Shown: positions 16,422 through 24,887 of the stretch, piece by piece | How the letters are laid out: the number at the start of each line of letters is the position of its first letter | Numbering within the stretch: the first letter of the stretch is position 1 | Assembly (NCBI GenBank): GCA_965200525.1 | Contig: OZ241368.1 | Span: 372,001 to 436,000, forward strand | Length of the DNA: 64,000 nt | Origin: JANNPJ01 sp965200525 | GTDB lineage: Bacteria > Actinomycetota > Actinomycetes > Actinomycetales > Kineosporiaceae | Direction: 5' to 3' | Program-made: the position numbers and the translations under genes | The notes under the pieces: model-generated | Seen by the model: the letters and a program-made list of their open reading frames with translations, nothing else | What the model was told of the DNA's origin: nothing | Databases searched by the model: none

Positions 16422-17848
16422 CCCCCGACGAGGTGTCCGCGGACTGGGCCGGGCGAGCCGACGGCGACCTGGCCGAGCGGTTGCAGCGACTGGCCGACAC
16501 CCGCACCGCCGACCGCCGGCCCTGGCCCGGCGTGCACGTGGCCATCCGTCGCTCGCGCCGGCGCCGGCTGGCGGGGCTGTCGGGCGTGACCGCGCTCAGC
16601 CTGGCGCTCGCCGGGGCCGCCTACACCGGCCTGCTCGATCACCCCTCGCACGCACGGTTGAACGCTCCGGCCGCCCGGGTACGGCTGGAAGGCCTGGCCC
16701 AGCTGCGAACGGCCGGGTACGGGGGCCCCACGGGGGGCTCGCTGGCGGGCGACAAGACCTACCTGGCCCAGGTGCAGCGCCGGGTGCAGGACGTCACCCG
16801 TCACCTGTCGCCCGGCGTCGGGCGGGCCGACCTGGACCGCCCCGAGGAGGTGCTCATCCCCTGGGCGAGCGAGATCGGCGGCGCCCGGTACGTGCTGGCG
16901 GTCTATCCCGCCCAGGACCAGCAGGCCGGACCGGCCGGGCAGCCGGCCTTCGGCGAAGCCGTCCTGTCCGGGCCGATCGGCGCCGAGGCCGGTGACCTAC
17001 AGGTGGTCAGCTCCACCTCGTGGCTCGACGCTGATCCGACAAAGATCACCGGCTACACCAAGGTGTTCGTCCCCACCGCCGGTGCGGACCCGGCGTCGGC
17101 GGCCCTGGTTGTGGTGACCGGCCCGACGGTGACGGGCGTGCGCGTGGCCACCGCCCGGCACTTCAGCCCGGCGGGCACCGCGAGCACCGACTGGCAGCCG
17201 CTGCCCCGGGCCGGTGCAGCCACCTGGGTGGGCGAGCTGTCCACCGACGAGCTGTACCTGGCTGATATCGAGGTCGACGGCGCCGACGCCGGCTTCGAGG
17301 ACGGCGAGCCGCCCTTCCCCGGAGTCGAACGCATGGCCTCAGTGGCTCCGGTCGGCACCGATCAACCAGCACTCGACTGCGCCAGCGCCGCCCAACGCCA
17401 GCTGGGAGCCAGCGTGAGGGAGAGCCCGGTGCTGGGACTCACCGGCGTGACCTCGCCCGACAAGACGCTTGCCGTCAGTGTTTTCCAGTCACCGGACGGA
17501 CCGTACCTGGTCACCTTCTGCCGCGGCACGACCGGCCGGTTCGCCACCCCACCCGGCGGCGGATCGAGCACCGGCACCGTGGTGCCGCACGCACGCGGCA
17601 CGGGCGACACCGCCGGCCTGATGGTCGCCGTGCTGAGCGACGCCTTCGAGAAGGACGCCGTCTACCTGGTACTCGCCCCGGCCGGGGCGAACACGGTCGG
17701 CATCGGCGACAGGACTGTGCCGGTCCACAACCGGTTGGCGCTCCTGCCGCGACAGGAAGCCAACCCGTACACACCACCGGCCACGATCGTTGCCCGGGAC
17801 GCCAACGGCAACGCCATCGGCCAGGTCAAGGCCCTGGCCGGTCAGTGA
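16418..17848 (+). CDS. Membrane-anchored putative anti-sigma factor
   Basis: 476 residues. A cytosolic N-terminus of about 50 residues (DLAERLQRLADTRTADRRPW) precedes one membrane helix (about 52-71, LAGLSGVTALSLALAGAAYTG). A large extracytoplasmic part follows with no domain I can name. Its start overlaps the sigma gene's stop by four bases, so the two are translationally coupled. The layout (sigma, then a one-helix membrane protein) is that of an anti-sigma factor releasing its sigma in response to an external signal. The sequence lacks the zinc-binding anti-sigma motif. Confidence 0.75.
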   Translation: MTPDEVSADWAGRADGDLAERLQRLADTRTADRRPWPGVHVAIRRSRRRRLAGLSGVTALSLALAGAAYTGLLDHPSHARLNAPAARVRLEGLAQLRTAGYGGPTGGSLAGDKTYLAQVQRRVQDVTRHLSPGVGRADLDRPEEVLIPWASEIGGARYVLAVYPAQDQQAGPAGQPAFGEAVLSGPIGAEAGDLQVVSSTSWLDADPTKITGYTKVFVPTAGADPASAALVVVTGPTVTGVRVATARHFSPAGTASTDWQPLPRAGAATWVGELSTDELYLADIEVDGADAGFEDGEPPFPGVERMASVAPVGTDQPALDCASAAQRQLGASVRESPVLGLTGVTSPDKTLAVSVFQSPDGPYLVTFCRGTTGRFATPPGGGSSTGTVVPHARGTGDTAGLMVAVLSDAFEKDAVYLVLAPAGANTVGIGDRTVPVHNRLALLPRQEANPYTPPATIVARDANGNAIGQVKALAGQ

Positions 17849-17873
17849 CCCGGCTCACGATCCGGTGGGTACC

Positions 17874-17891
17874 TACCGGCACGAACCGGTA
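17874..17891 (+). terminator. Weak hairpin after the anti-sigma gene
   Basis: TACCGG (17874-17879) and CCGGTA (17886-17891) around a 6-base loop. It is short, so only a possible terminator. Confidence 0.3.
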
Positions 17892-17943
17892 CGTCTCGAT
17901 CCGAGCCGCCCCACACGAGTAGACCAGCGTAATGAAAGCGCAC

Positions 17944-17971
17944 TTGCACGACCCCATAGGGCGGCTATAAC
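17944..17971 (+). promoter_or_regulatory. Promoter of the SRPBCC gene
   Basis: TTGCAC (17944-17949), a 16-base spacer and TATAAC (17966-17971). Transcription would begin near 17978, leaving an unusually long (about 80-base) leader that carries the inverted repeats described next. Confidence 0.55.
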
Positions 17972-17976
17972 TTCTT

Positions 17977-18009
17977 GAGGGTTAACCCTCGCGAAGAGGG
18001 TTAGCTAAC
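17977..18009 (+). promoter_or_regulatory. Overlapping palindrome and hairpin in the SRPBCC leader
   Basis: GAGGGTTAACCCTC (17977-17990) is a perfect palindrome. Its right half AACCCTC (17984-17990) can instead pair with GAGGGTT (17996-18002) across the 5-base loop GCGAA, extendable to 11 pairs with two G-T wobbles. The two pairings exclude each other. It is either a double operator or a switching leader RNA. Confidence 0.55.
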
Positions 18010-18056
18010 GCAGCGGATGACTCGCTCGCCGACGCAACAGCCCTGGAGGAACCGCA

Positions 18057-18476
18057 ATGTGGAGCACCAAGTACAACGTCGACACCGACCTGCCGACGGA
18101 GAAGGTCTGGGCCGCCCTGCGCGACTGGACCACGGGCGCCGCCCCGATGGCCAGTGGTGACCGTCGTGATCTGCAGGGCGAATTCGTGGTTGGCGCGATC
18201 ATCGAATCCGTGCCGGAGGGGCTGGACCTCGTCCTTCCGACCACGATCCTCGCGATCACCGAGAACGAACTGTTCGAGGCCGTGACGCCGTTCAGTGGCC
18301 TCGACCTGCTGGAGCGCTACACCCTCAAGCGGCTCGCCGACGGGGGCACGCGCCTCACCCGCGAACTGCACATCGACGGCGACGCCGAGCAGGCAGCAGT
18401 GGCCGGCCCCCGCATCACCGAGGACTACCCCGAAGGCCTCGACGACCTCCTGTCCGTGGCCCGCAACCGGAACTGA
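18057..18476 (+). CDS. SRPBCC (polyketide cyclase/START-like) family protein
   Basis: 139 residues with a GGAGG ribosome-binding site. The N-terminal strand and helix (KYNVDTDLPTEKVWAALRDW) and the strands GEFVVGAIIESVPEGLDLVLPTTILAITENELFEAVT and RYTLKRLADGGTRLTREL are the SRPBCC helix-grip fold, which binds hydrophobic ligands. Ligand unknown. The structured leader in front suggests tight control. Confidence 0.82.
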   Translation: MWSTKYNVDTDLPTEKVWAALRDWTTGAAPMASGDRRDLQGEFVVGAIIESVPEGLDLVLPTTILAITENELFEAVTPFSGLDLLERYTLKRLADGGTRLTRELHIDGDAEQAAVAGPRITEDYPEGLDDLLSVARNRN

Positions 18477-18550
18477 GCCCACCAGCTTCGCGGCACACAG
18501 CTCAAGGAGCTCCCGGGCGCTTCCGGCGGACGAGTCGTGCGTCCGGGAGA

Positions 18551-19566
18551 ATGTCGCTCGTGAAGCAACGGCTGGCCTCGACGCACCTGGACGACGGCAC
18601 CGAGGTCGCCTACGCCCTGGTCGGTCACGGCCCGCTGCTGGTGCACGCGCCCGGCTGGCTCAGCCATCTGGAGCTCAGCTGGGCGCTGCCGGTCGAACGT
18701 CGGTACTACGAGATGCTCGCGGCCGGGCGCACCCTGGTCCGGTACGACCGGCCCGGCTGTGGCCTGTCGGGGCCGACCGGGGCGGCCCCGTCGCTGGCTC
18801 GCGAGATCGAGACCCTCGCCGCCGTCCTCACCTCGGTGACGCAGGCGGCCGGGACGCCGGCGGTCGAGCTCTTCGGGGCCTCGCTGGGCTCGGCGGCCGC
18901 GGCCGGATTCACCGCCGAGTACCCCGGCTCGGTGTCGACGTTGATCCTCTACGGCGGCTGGGTCAGGGGCCGTCAGGTCGCCACCGCCATGATGCGCGAG
19001 CACGTGCTCGGCCTGATCAGCGAGCACTGGGGCCTGGGCGCCGACATCCTCACCGACATCTTCGCTCCCGGCGCCGATGCGGCGACCCGGACGGCGTTCA
19101 GCCGCTACCAGCGCGAGACCGCCTCCGCCCAGACGGCCGGGCCCTGCTGAGCGCGGCCTACGAACTCGACCTCACCGACCACCTGCCCAAGATCGGCGCG
19201 CCAACCCTGGTCGTGCATCGCGACCGCGACCGCGCGGCACCACTGGAGCAGGGACGAGCGCTGGCCGCCGCCATCCCCGGCGCGCGCCTGCAGATCCAGC
19301 CCGGGCGCGACCACCTGCCCTACATCGGGGACGCCGTCGCACTGGCCACGAGCGTCCGCCAGTTCTGCGGGCTGCGGCCACCGCGGACCACGGCCACCAG
19401 CGCGTTGACCACCCGGCAGGAGCAGGTCGCGCGACTGGTCGCGCAAGGTCTGACCAACCGGGAGATCGCGCTGGAGTTGACCATCACCGAGCGCTCCGCC
19501 GAATCGCACGTGGAGCGCATCCGCGACCGGCTCGGGTTGCGCTCGCGCTCGCAGCTCGCGACCTGA
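18551..19566 (+). pseudogene. Alpha/beta hydrolase fused to a LuxR-type DNA-binding domain, frameshifted
   Basis: The first frame (18551-19150) encodes an alpha/beta hydrolase: GPLLVHAPGWLSHLELSW, RYDRPGCGLS and the nucleophile elbow LFGASLGS. It stops after SAQTAGPC. Adding one C near 19136-19143 restores ARALLSAAYELDLTDHL, PTLVVHRDRDRAAP and the His motif PGRDHLPYIG. A C-terminal LuxR helix-turn-helix follows: LTTRQEQVARLVAQGLTNREIALELTITERSAESHVERI. Hydrolase-LuxR fusions of this type are known in actinobacteria and probably use the hydrolase fold to sense a ligand. The single-base break sits next to a GGGCCC run, so a sequencing miscall is plausible. Confidence 0.82.
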
Positions 19567-19639
19567 TACACGGCCGGGGGCCGCTGAGCCAACTGCGGTA
19601 TTTCCCCCGCTGTGCCGGTGGGCGATCGCTGCGAGCGTC

Positions 19640-20404
19640 GTGACATGTCCATCGCCACCACCCGCACGGTCTCCTACTCCCCCTCGCCGCGTCCACGCCG
19701 TCGCCGGCTACGTCGCGTTCACCGCCGTCTCGCTGTGGGGGGTGCTGTTCCTGGCCGACGTCGGCCCGCTCACGAGCGTGGACTCGCGCCGGTCCGGCCC
19801 GGCCTGGGCGGCGGTCGTCGTCGATCTGGGCCTGTGGTTGATCTTCACCCTCCAGCACTCGGCGATGGCCCGCGCGCCCTTCAAGGCCTGGCTGACTCGC
19901 GTCGTCCCGCCGATGATCGAGCGCAGCACCTACGTATTGGTCGGCGGCCTCGCCCTCGGCCTGCTGTTCTGGCAGTGGCGGGCCCTGCCGCACACCCTCT
20001 GGCACGTGCACGCCCAGCCCTGGGCCGCGCTGATCTGGGTCGTCTACGGGGCCGGCTGGGCCACCGCGGTCGCGGCCACGCACATGATCGACCACTGGGA
20101 GTTCCTGGGGGTGAAACAGACCACCCGGCACACCACCGAACCTCAGCCGGCCACCCTCTCCGAGCAATGGCTCTACCGGTGGATGCGCCACCCGATGATG
20201 ACGGGCCTGCTCCTGGCGTTCTTCGTGACGCCGGACCTGACGGTCGGGCACCTGCTGTTCGCGCTGGCCGGGTCCGGTTACATCGCCCTCGGCGTCCACT
20301 TCGAGGAGCGCGACCTGCGACGAAACCTGGGCCCCGCCTACGACGACTACGCCCGGCGGGTGCCCCGCTTCGTCCCCCGATTCAGGCCTGGAGGGGTGGC
20401 CTGA
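19640..20404 (+). CDS. Membrane protein of the NnrU / methanethiol S-methyltransferase (MddA) family
   Basis: About 254 residues, five or six membrane helices. Family signatures are LQHSAMARAPFKAWL, a conserved Gln-His pair in the second helix, YRWMRHPMMTGLLLAFF, the ICMT-like SAM-binding RHP motif, and HFEERDLRRNLGPAYDDYARRVPRFVP. MddA methylates methanethiol to dimethyl sulfide with SAM, and relatives act on other thiols; the substrate here is inferred. The start is doubtful. GTG 19640 keeps the frame, but ATG 19645 gives MSIATTRTVSYSP, which would join the main frame if the C5 run at 19679-19683 had one base fewer. The gene converges with the DUF1062 gene, six bases away. Confidence 0.8.
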   Translation: MTCPSPPPARSPTPPRRVHAVAGYVAFTAVSLWGVLFLADVGPLTSVDSRRSGPAWAAVVVDLGLWLIFTLQHSAMARAPFKAWLTRVVPPMIERSTYVLVGGLALGLLFWQWRALPHTLWHVHAQPWAALIWVVYGAGWATAVAATHMIDHWEFLGVKQTTRHTTEPQPATLSEQWLYRWMRHPMMTGLLLAFFVTPDLTVGHLLFALAGSGYIALGVHFEERDLRRNLGPAYDDYARRVPRFVPRFRPGGVA

Positions 20405-20409
20405 ATTGC

Positions 20410-21047
20410 TCACTCGGGTGGCAGCGGCAGGCCGCTGATAATCAGGAAAGTGAAGTCCTCGCAGGCTTTGGCGTCGAGGGGCAGGGCCAGGCGGATGCGC
20501 CCGGAGTCGACCATGCTCCGCACGGCCCGCCGGCTCAGGCCGAACCCGGCGGTGAGCAGCTTTTCCACCCGGACCGGCGCCGGCAGCTCGAACCTGACGA
20601 TGACCTCCAGCGGCGCGGCGTCCTCGCGCTGGAGGTCGTAGAACGGCAGGTCGGTGTCGAGCTGCCAGGTGCCGGTCCAGTCGAGCTGGTAGGCGCCCCT
20701 GCGGGCGAGCGTCGAGTCCATGGTCAGCTGTCGCACCAGGGCCGGATCGTTGTTCTCGAACCTCAGTAGCCGCTCGCGGTCCAGCGCTCGCACGTTGATG
20801 CGTTCGTGGACAGGGATTTCGACGTGCGGCGGCACTGGTCGCAGCAGATCAGCAGCCACACGTCGAGCAGCTTGTGGTTCGCGTTGACCCGGATCTTCCC
20901 GGTGGGGCGGTGGCGGGTGGACCGGCACGCCACGCAGGTCTTGACGATGGCCGGCAGTGCGAGCTCGCTGACCACCCACAGCGCCTTGCGGTCGATTCCG
21001 GGTCCGTGCCCGTCGGCGGGCACGCGGGCATGGCCAGAACTATGCAT
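20410..21047 (-). pseudogene. DUF1062 family protein, frameshifted
   Basis: The N-terminal frame carries ALWVVSELALPAIVKTCVACRS, RPTGKIRVNANHKLLDVWLL and CCDQCRRTSK, with two Cys pairs that look like a zinc ribbon. The C-terminal frame continues IPVHERINVRALDRERLLRF, ENNDPALVRQL and YQLDWTGTWQLDTDLPF. Both are the conserved blocks of DUF1062, and they join if the T3 run at 20817-20819 (AAA on the coding strand) gains one base. The corrected length is about 212 residues, normal for the family. The function of DUF1062 is unknown; the last part (GLSRRAVRSMVDSGRIRL) resembles an S4-like RNA-binding motif. ATG 21047 is chosen as the start. Confidence 0.85.
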
Positions 21048-21416
21048 GGTTTCAGCGCTTCCAGGGTCGGCCGGAGGCGCCCGGCAGCGCAATGGCACGC
21101 CCGGGGCTTCCTCCCGCATCCAGTGGCAGGCAACCGGCGTCTCGGTGGGGAGCACGCCGGCCGGCACGACGTCGCAGATCACGTCGCGTGACGGAAGCCC
21201 GAACCGGTCATGCGGTGCGGGCTTCGAGTGGCACGGCGGAGGAAGACGGGGAGATGACTCGACCCGTCTTCATCGCGCGCGTGCACCACTGTCACTGACC
21301 CATGTGCGTCAGCATGCTCAGCCCGTGGGCTGCCGGGCAACGGATTTTCCGCCTGGCCCGCCGCCGGGCTGGAAAACTCGCTGTCGGTTGACGCAGCGGA
21401 CTGGTAGAAAGCCACG

Positions 21417-22190
21417 GTGGAAGAGACTCTGGAGTTCGCTGACCGGTTGCGGCTGATGGACGAACGATCGACTGCTTTCCGGGCGGCGGTCGCCGCGGCA
21501 CCGAGCCTCGAAGCGCAGGTGCCGACCTGCCCCGAGTGGACGTTGTTCGACCTGGTGCAGCACCTGGGCGAGGGGCGCCGCCGGTGGGCCGGGATCGTGG
21601 CCGCCGGGCCTGCCGATGCTCAGCCGGCCTTCTCCACCCCGGCGCCGCCCCGGGAGCGCGAGGCCCTGCTGGCCTGGTTCGCTGAGTCGACGCAGCAACT
21701 GCTGGGCGCGCTACGGGAGGCCGGCCCGGATCGCGGGTGCTGGACCTGGTGGGGCTCCTCGCAGTCGCCGCAGACCACCGGTGCCGTCGCCCGCCACCAG
21801 CTCCAACAGGTGGCCGTACACACCTACGACGCTCAGATCACCATCGGCGCCGCGCAGCCGCTCCCCGAAGCGGTGGCCCTCGACGGCGTCGAGGAGTTCG
21901 TGACCACCTGCGTCGCGACGACGTCCGCGTGGCCGCACGAGCCTGCCGTCGTCGACTACCACGCCACCGAGGGCCGTTCCTGGCGGCTCTGGTTCTCCCC
22001 CGACGGCGCCCGGACCGCCCGTCTGCCCACGTCGGTCGCCGGCGAGCGCCCGGAGAAGGGCTATGTCTCCGCCCGGGGCACCGCCCATGAGCTGGTCATG
22101 TTCTGCTACGGCCGCATTCAGATGGATTCGCTGGAGGTAGACGGCGACCGGCGCATCTTCGATCAGCTGATCGCCTGGGAGCCGGAATAG
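21417..22190 (+). CDS. Maleylpyruvate isomerase family, mycothiol-dependent enzyme
   Basis: 257 residues. The N-terminal DinB-like four-helix domain has VPTCPEWTLFDLVQHLGEGRRRWAGI and ARHQLQQVAVHTYDAQITIG, including the metal-binding His set (the H of QHLG, the H of ARHQ and the H of AVHTYDA). The C-terminal alpha/beta domain runs from about 185. The family uses mycothiol and a divalent metal for isomerisation or conjugation. The substrate is unknown. The start is GTG at 21417. Confidence 0.88.
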   Translation: MEETLEFADRLRLMDERSTAFRAAVAAAPSLEAQVPTCPEWTLFDLVQHLGEGRRRWAGIVAAGPADAQPAFSTPAPPREREALLAWFAESTQQLLGALREAGPDRGCWTWWGSSQSPQTTGAVARHQLQQVAVHTYDAQITIGAAQPLPEAVALDGVEEFVTTCVATTSAWPHEPAVVDYHATEGRSWRLWFSPDGARTARLPTSVAGERPEKGYVSARGTAHELVMFCYGRIQMDSLEVDGDRRIFDQLIAWEPE

Positions 22191-22244
22191 GACACAGCGA
22201 CGGACGGGCGCCTGAACCTCGGCCCTGGGCGCGGGTAACGGGCA

Positions 22245-23441
22245 TCAGGGCCCGGCGTCGACCGTGCGTCCCGAGTAGAGCGGGCCCTCGAGGTCGGTGA
22301 AGACGAGATCCAATGTCCGCCCGGCCCGGATGGCGTCGATGCTGAGGTGGGGCTGTTTGCTGCGGCCGGAGTTGCCCACCTGGCCCAGCAGCTGACCGGC
22401 ATGAACCCGGTCGCCCGCGTCGACCAGCACCGAGCCGGCCCGCAGGTGAGCCAGCCGCACGATCTCCGCGCCGGTGTCGATGAGCACGTGGTTGCCGTCG
22501 GCCGGAGCGAACCGGGGCGCCACCGGCACCTCGTCGATGAGACCGTCGACGGCCGCGACCACCAGGCCCGCGCACGGGCTGTACACGTGCTGCCCGTAGG
22601 CCAGGTACGAGGTCAGGCGGCGGGCCGGCCCGCGTCGGCTCCCTTGCCACCCCACTTGCAGCAGATCGACCGTCCCGGCCTGCTTCGGGTCGAAGTCCTT
22701 GCGGGCGCGGTCCCGGCTCGTGCGAACGCCGCCGTCGGCGACGTACCAGCGACCGCGCACCGGCATCTGCAGGACAACCGAGGTGGCCAGGCCCCAGCGG
22801 TGACGCCGGGCTCGCAGTACCTCCGCGATCCACCAGCTCGCCCAGCCGAACACCAGGACCGGTCCGATCGGTAAGAAGTCCCCGAAGGGCAGGCCCGGAA
22901 CTCGTACCAGCGCCGGCAGGGCGCTGAGGGCGGCGAGCTGCAGGGCCCGACGTAGCCACCAGAGCCCGGCCGCGGGGGCGTGGACCTCGACCAGCGCCAG
23001 CCAGGTCCACAAGAGAAGTACCGCACCCACGCAGAAGGACGCCGCGCTCGTCGTCCATGCCTGGACATCGACGATCACCAGGGCCACGAGAAGGACGGCC
23101 CGAGCCAGTCGCAGCCGGGCGGCCCGTGAGATGAACCGGCGCGGACCACGACCACCGATCAGCAGGTTGGTCAGTTCACCGTGGCCGTCCACGAGCACCC
23201 AGGCCAGGGCCCGCGCGTGATGCCCGACGATCACCAGACCTTCGGGCGAATCCGTGACCGCCTCGAAGCGGCCGACCCGGCGCCGCGCCGTCTCGACGAT
23301 CTCCCGCAGCCGAGGCCTGCCGACGGCATCCAGCATCTGCGGCACCAAACTGGGCCACTGCTCGGGCTCGCTCTGCAGGAACGCCGTCAGCGCCTGGATC
23401 TCGCTCTCCCGAGAGGCGTCCTGCGTGGTGGCTTGCGACAC
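22245..23441 (-). CDS. Membrane protein with degenerate M23 (LytM) peptidase-like domain
   Basis: 398 residues. After a cytosolic N-terminus (about 1-105) come four or so membrane helices (about 110-210). An M23-like domain follows (about 275-395) with YGQHVYSPCAGLVVAAVDGL, NHVLIDTG, AHLRAGSVLVDAGDRVHAGQ and LGQVGNSGRSKQPHLSIDA. In active enzymes the last motif is HLHF-like and supplies a zinc His; here the second His is Ser (HLSI), so the domain may be catalytically dead or use another ligand. A dead M23 fold would act as a cell-wall sensor or activator. A GAGGAGG ribosome-binding site supports the GTG start at 23441. Confidence 0.8.
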   Translation of the reverse strand: MSQATTQDASRESEIQALTAFLQSEPEQWPSLVPQMLDAVGRPRLREIVETARRRVGRFEAVTDSPEGLVIVGHHARALAWVLVDGHGELTNLLIGGRGPRRFISRAARLRLARAVLLVALVIVDVQAWTTSAASFCVGAVLLLWTWLALVEVHAPAAGLWWLRRALQLAALSALPALVRVPGLPFGDFLPIGPVLVFGWASWWIAEVLRARRHRWGLATSVVLQMPVRGRWYVADGGVRTSRDRARKDFDPKQAGTVDLLQVGWQGSRRGPARRLTSYLAYGQHVYSPCAGLVVAAVDGLIDEVPVAPRFAPADGNHVLIDTGAEIVRLAHLRAGSVLVDAGDRVHAGQLLGQVGNSGRSKQPHLSIDAIRAGRTLDLVFTDLEGPLYSGRTVDAGP

Positions 23442-23544
23442 CCGGCACCGCCTCCTCGCTCACCTGCGTGATCGCCGATCGTAGATCGACGGCGGTATTC
23501 GCGCCTGCCGTGCCGACCCGGTCGGGCTGAGGCATGATCCGGTC

Positions 23545-24147
23545 ATGACTTCACCCTCACCCGAGCAGGACCGGGCGCAGATCCAGCAGCTCGTCCGCCC
23601 CGGTGAGCACCTGCTGTGGGTCGGACGCTCCGATCCCGCCGTCCGGTTCGCCGCTGCTGACGGGCTCCTGATCCCGTTCAGCATCGCCTGGTGCGCGTTC
23701 GCCGTCTTCTGGGAAGCCACTGCGATCAGTTCCGGTGATTCGCCGTTCTTCTACGCCTGGGGTCTGATCTTCGTCGTGGTCGGCGTGTACTTCGTGGCCG
23801 GGCGGTTCGTGGTCAAGGCCCGCCGGAAGCGGCGCACCGTGTACGGGCTCACCGACCGGCGGGCCATCATTCACATCGGCTCCGGCGTCACCGACCAACT
23901 CCTGGCCGGCAGCGGCATCTCCGTCACCCGCCGGCGGCGGCACAACCACCTCACGGTGACCTTCGGGTCCGGCAACCAGTCTCGGGCGCTCAGTATGCAC
24001 GGGAACACGGGCATGTACGGGAACACAGGCATGGAGGGGCTATTCGGCACGTCCGCTCCCGTGGCCTTCTACGACGTCGCCGATGTGGAGGGCCTTGAAG
24101 CCGCCCTGGACCGAGTCGCCTGGGGCGACGGTGTCGCGCATCACTGA
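23545..24147 (+). CDS. Membrane protein with bacterial PH-like domain
   Basis: 200 residues. Residues 1-45 hold an amphipathic opening (VRPGEHLLWVGRSDP). Two membrane helices follow (LLIPFSIAWCAFAVFWEATA and FYAWGLIFVVVGVYFVAGRFVV), then RRTVYGLTDRRAIIH, the typical entry to a bPH_2 domain. Near the end an 18-base tandem repeat (23999-24034) encodes a doubled six-residue unit, Met-His/Tyr-Gly-Asn-Thr-Gly. It is divergent from the M23-like gene. CATGAT lies six bases before the ATG, a near match to the leaderless pattern. Function unknown. Confidence 0.8.
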   Translation: MTSPSPEQDRAQIQQLVRPGEHLLWVGRSDPAVRFAAADGLLIPFSIAWCAFAVFWEATAISSGDSPFFYAWGLIFVVVGVYFVAGRFVVKARRKRRTVYGLTDRRAIIHIGSGVTDQLLAGSGISVTRRRRHNHLTVTFGSGNQSRALSMHGNTGMYGNTGMEGLFGTSAPVAFYDVADVEGLEAALDRVAWGDGVAHH

Positions 24148-24212
24148 GATCTGAGGATCTTGTCTGCTGACGATGTTCGGGTCTCTGGCGTCAATGACCC
24201 ACGAGAATGCCT

Positions 24213-24569
24213 TCACTCGGCCTGCGCCGGGTCGCTGACCGGGCCAGCGAGCGAGGTCAGGTCGGTCGCAAGCAGCGGACGCATGAACGTGCGGTCGTAA
24301 CGCAGGACGCACCCGCTCTCGTCCCGGATGCGGTCGGCCTCGACGAAGTCGGGGTGGACGCCGAACAGGCTGCGGTACTGCTCGTAGGCGGCGAAACTCG
24401 GGAAGCTGAACAGGGCCAGCGCCTTGTCACTGGCCCCTTCGCCCGGCAGGAAGTAACCGTGGTGCTGACCGCCGTGCTGGTTGACCAGTTCGATCCAGCG
24501 GCGGGCGAACTGCTCGAAGGCGTCGATCCGGCTCGGATCGATGACGTACTCGACGACGCAAGTGATCAT
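24213..24569 (-). CDS. NIPSNAP-family protein
   Basis: 118 residues. CVVEYVIDPSRIDAFEQFARRWIELVNQHGGQHHGYFLPGEG and FPSFAAYEQYRSLFG are the ferredoxin-like ABM/NIPSNAP fold. These are small cytosolic proteins of unknown biochemistry, usually dimeric. ATG 24569 fits the fold start; TATCCT five bases upstream is close to the leaderless pattern. Confidence 0.85.
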   Translation of the reverse strand: MITCVVEYVIDPSRIDAFEQFARRWIELVNQHGGQHHGYFLPGEGASDKALALFSFPSFAAYEQYRSLFGVHPDFVEADRIRDESGCVLRYDRTFMRPLLATDLTSLAGPVSDPAQAE

Positions 24570-24657
24570 TGGCGAGGATATCAACGCCCCCACACCGGCT
24601 CGAACACATGGCCCGAGCCGTTCGGTCGCTCGCCCGCTTTGTGCCGGTTCGGCGGCG

Positions 24658-24663
24658 TAGAGT
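24658..24663 (+). promoter_or_regulatory. -10 box of the small membrane protein gene (leaderless)
   Basis: TAGAGT, six bases before ATG 24670. Confidence 0.6.
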
Positions 24664-24669
24664 GGTGGC

Positions 24670-24867
24670 ATGAGTCGTGCCGATGAGCAGCTTCGAGCCT
24701 TAGAGACCGGTGCCGCCGGCATCGAGAACCGGATCGAGCAGGTAGGGCTGTTCGCCCACGGGTTGAGGACCAACCCTCGGGGGCGTCGGCGTGCCGCCCT
24801 GCCCCTGCTCGGCCTCGTCCTGGTCGTACTGGTTGCCGTCGCGCTCGCCCTCACCCTGGGCAGCTGA
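24670..24867 (+). CDS. Small single-helix membrane protein
   Basis: 65 residues: a soluble helical N-terminus (DEQLRALETGAAGIENRIEQ) and a C-terminal membrane anchor (ALPLLGLVLVVLVAVALALTLG). No family is assigned with confidence. The start is supported by TAGAGT (24658-24663) exactly six bases before the ATG, with no ribosome-binding site. It is divergent from the NIPSNAP gene. Confidence 0.75.
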   Translation: MSRADEQLRALETGAAGIENRIEQVGLFAHGLRTNPRGRRRAALPLLGLVLVVLVAVALALTLGS

Positions 24868-24887
24868 CCGCTCCGGAGACGTGATCA

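Noticed and set aside
15859..16995. A 378-residue product running from the sigma factor through the anti-sigma gene
   Set aside because: After residue about 150 it is Arg/Gly/Pro nonsense over a well-formed partner gene; the one-base correction explains everything better.
19484..20413. A 309-codon minus frame opposite the MddA-like gene
   Set aside because: No domain; the + strand encodes a typical helix-rich membrane protein with RHP and FEERDLR motifs.
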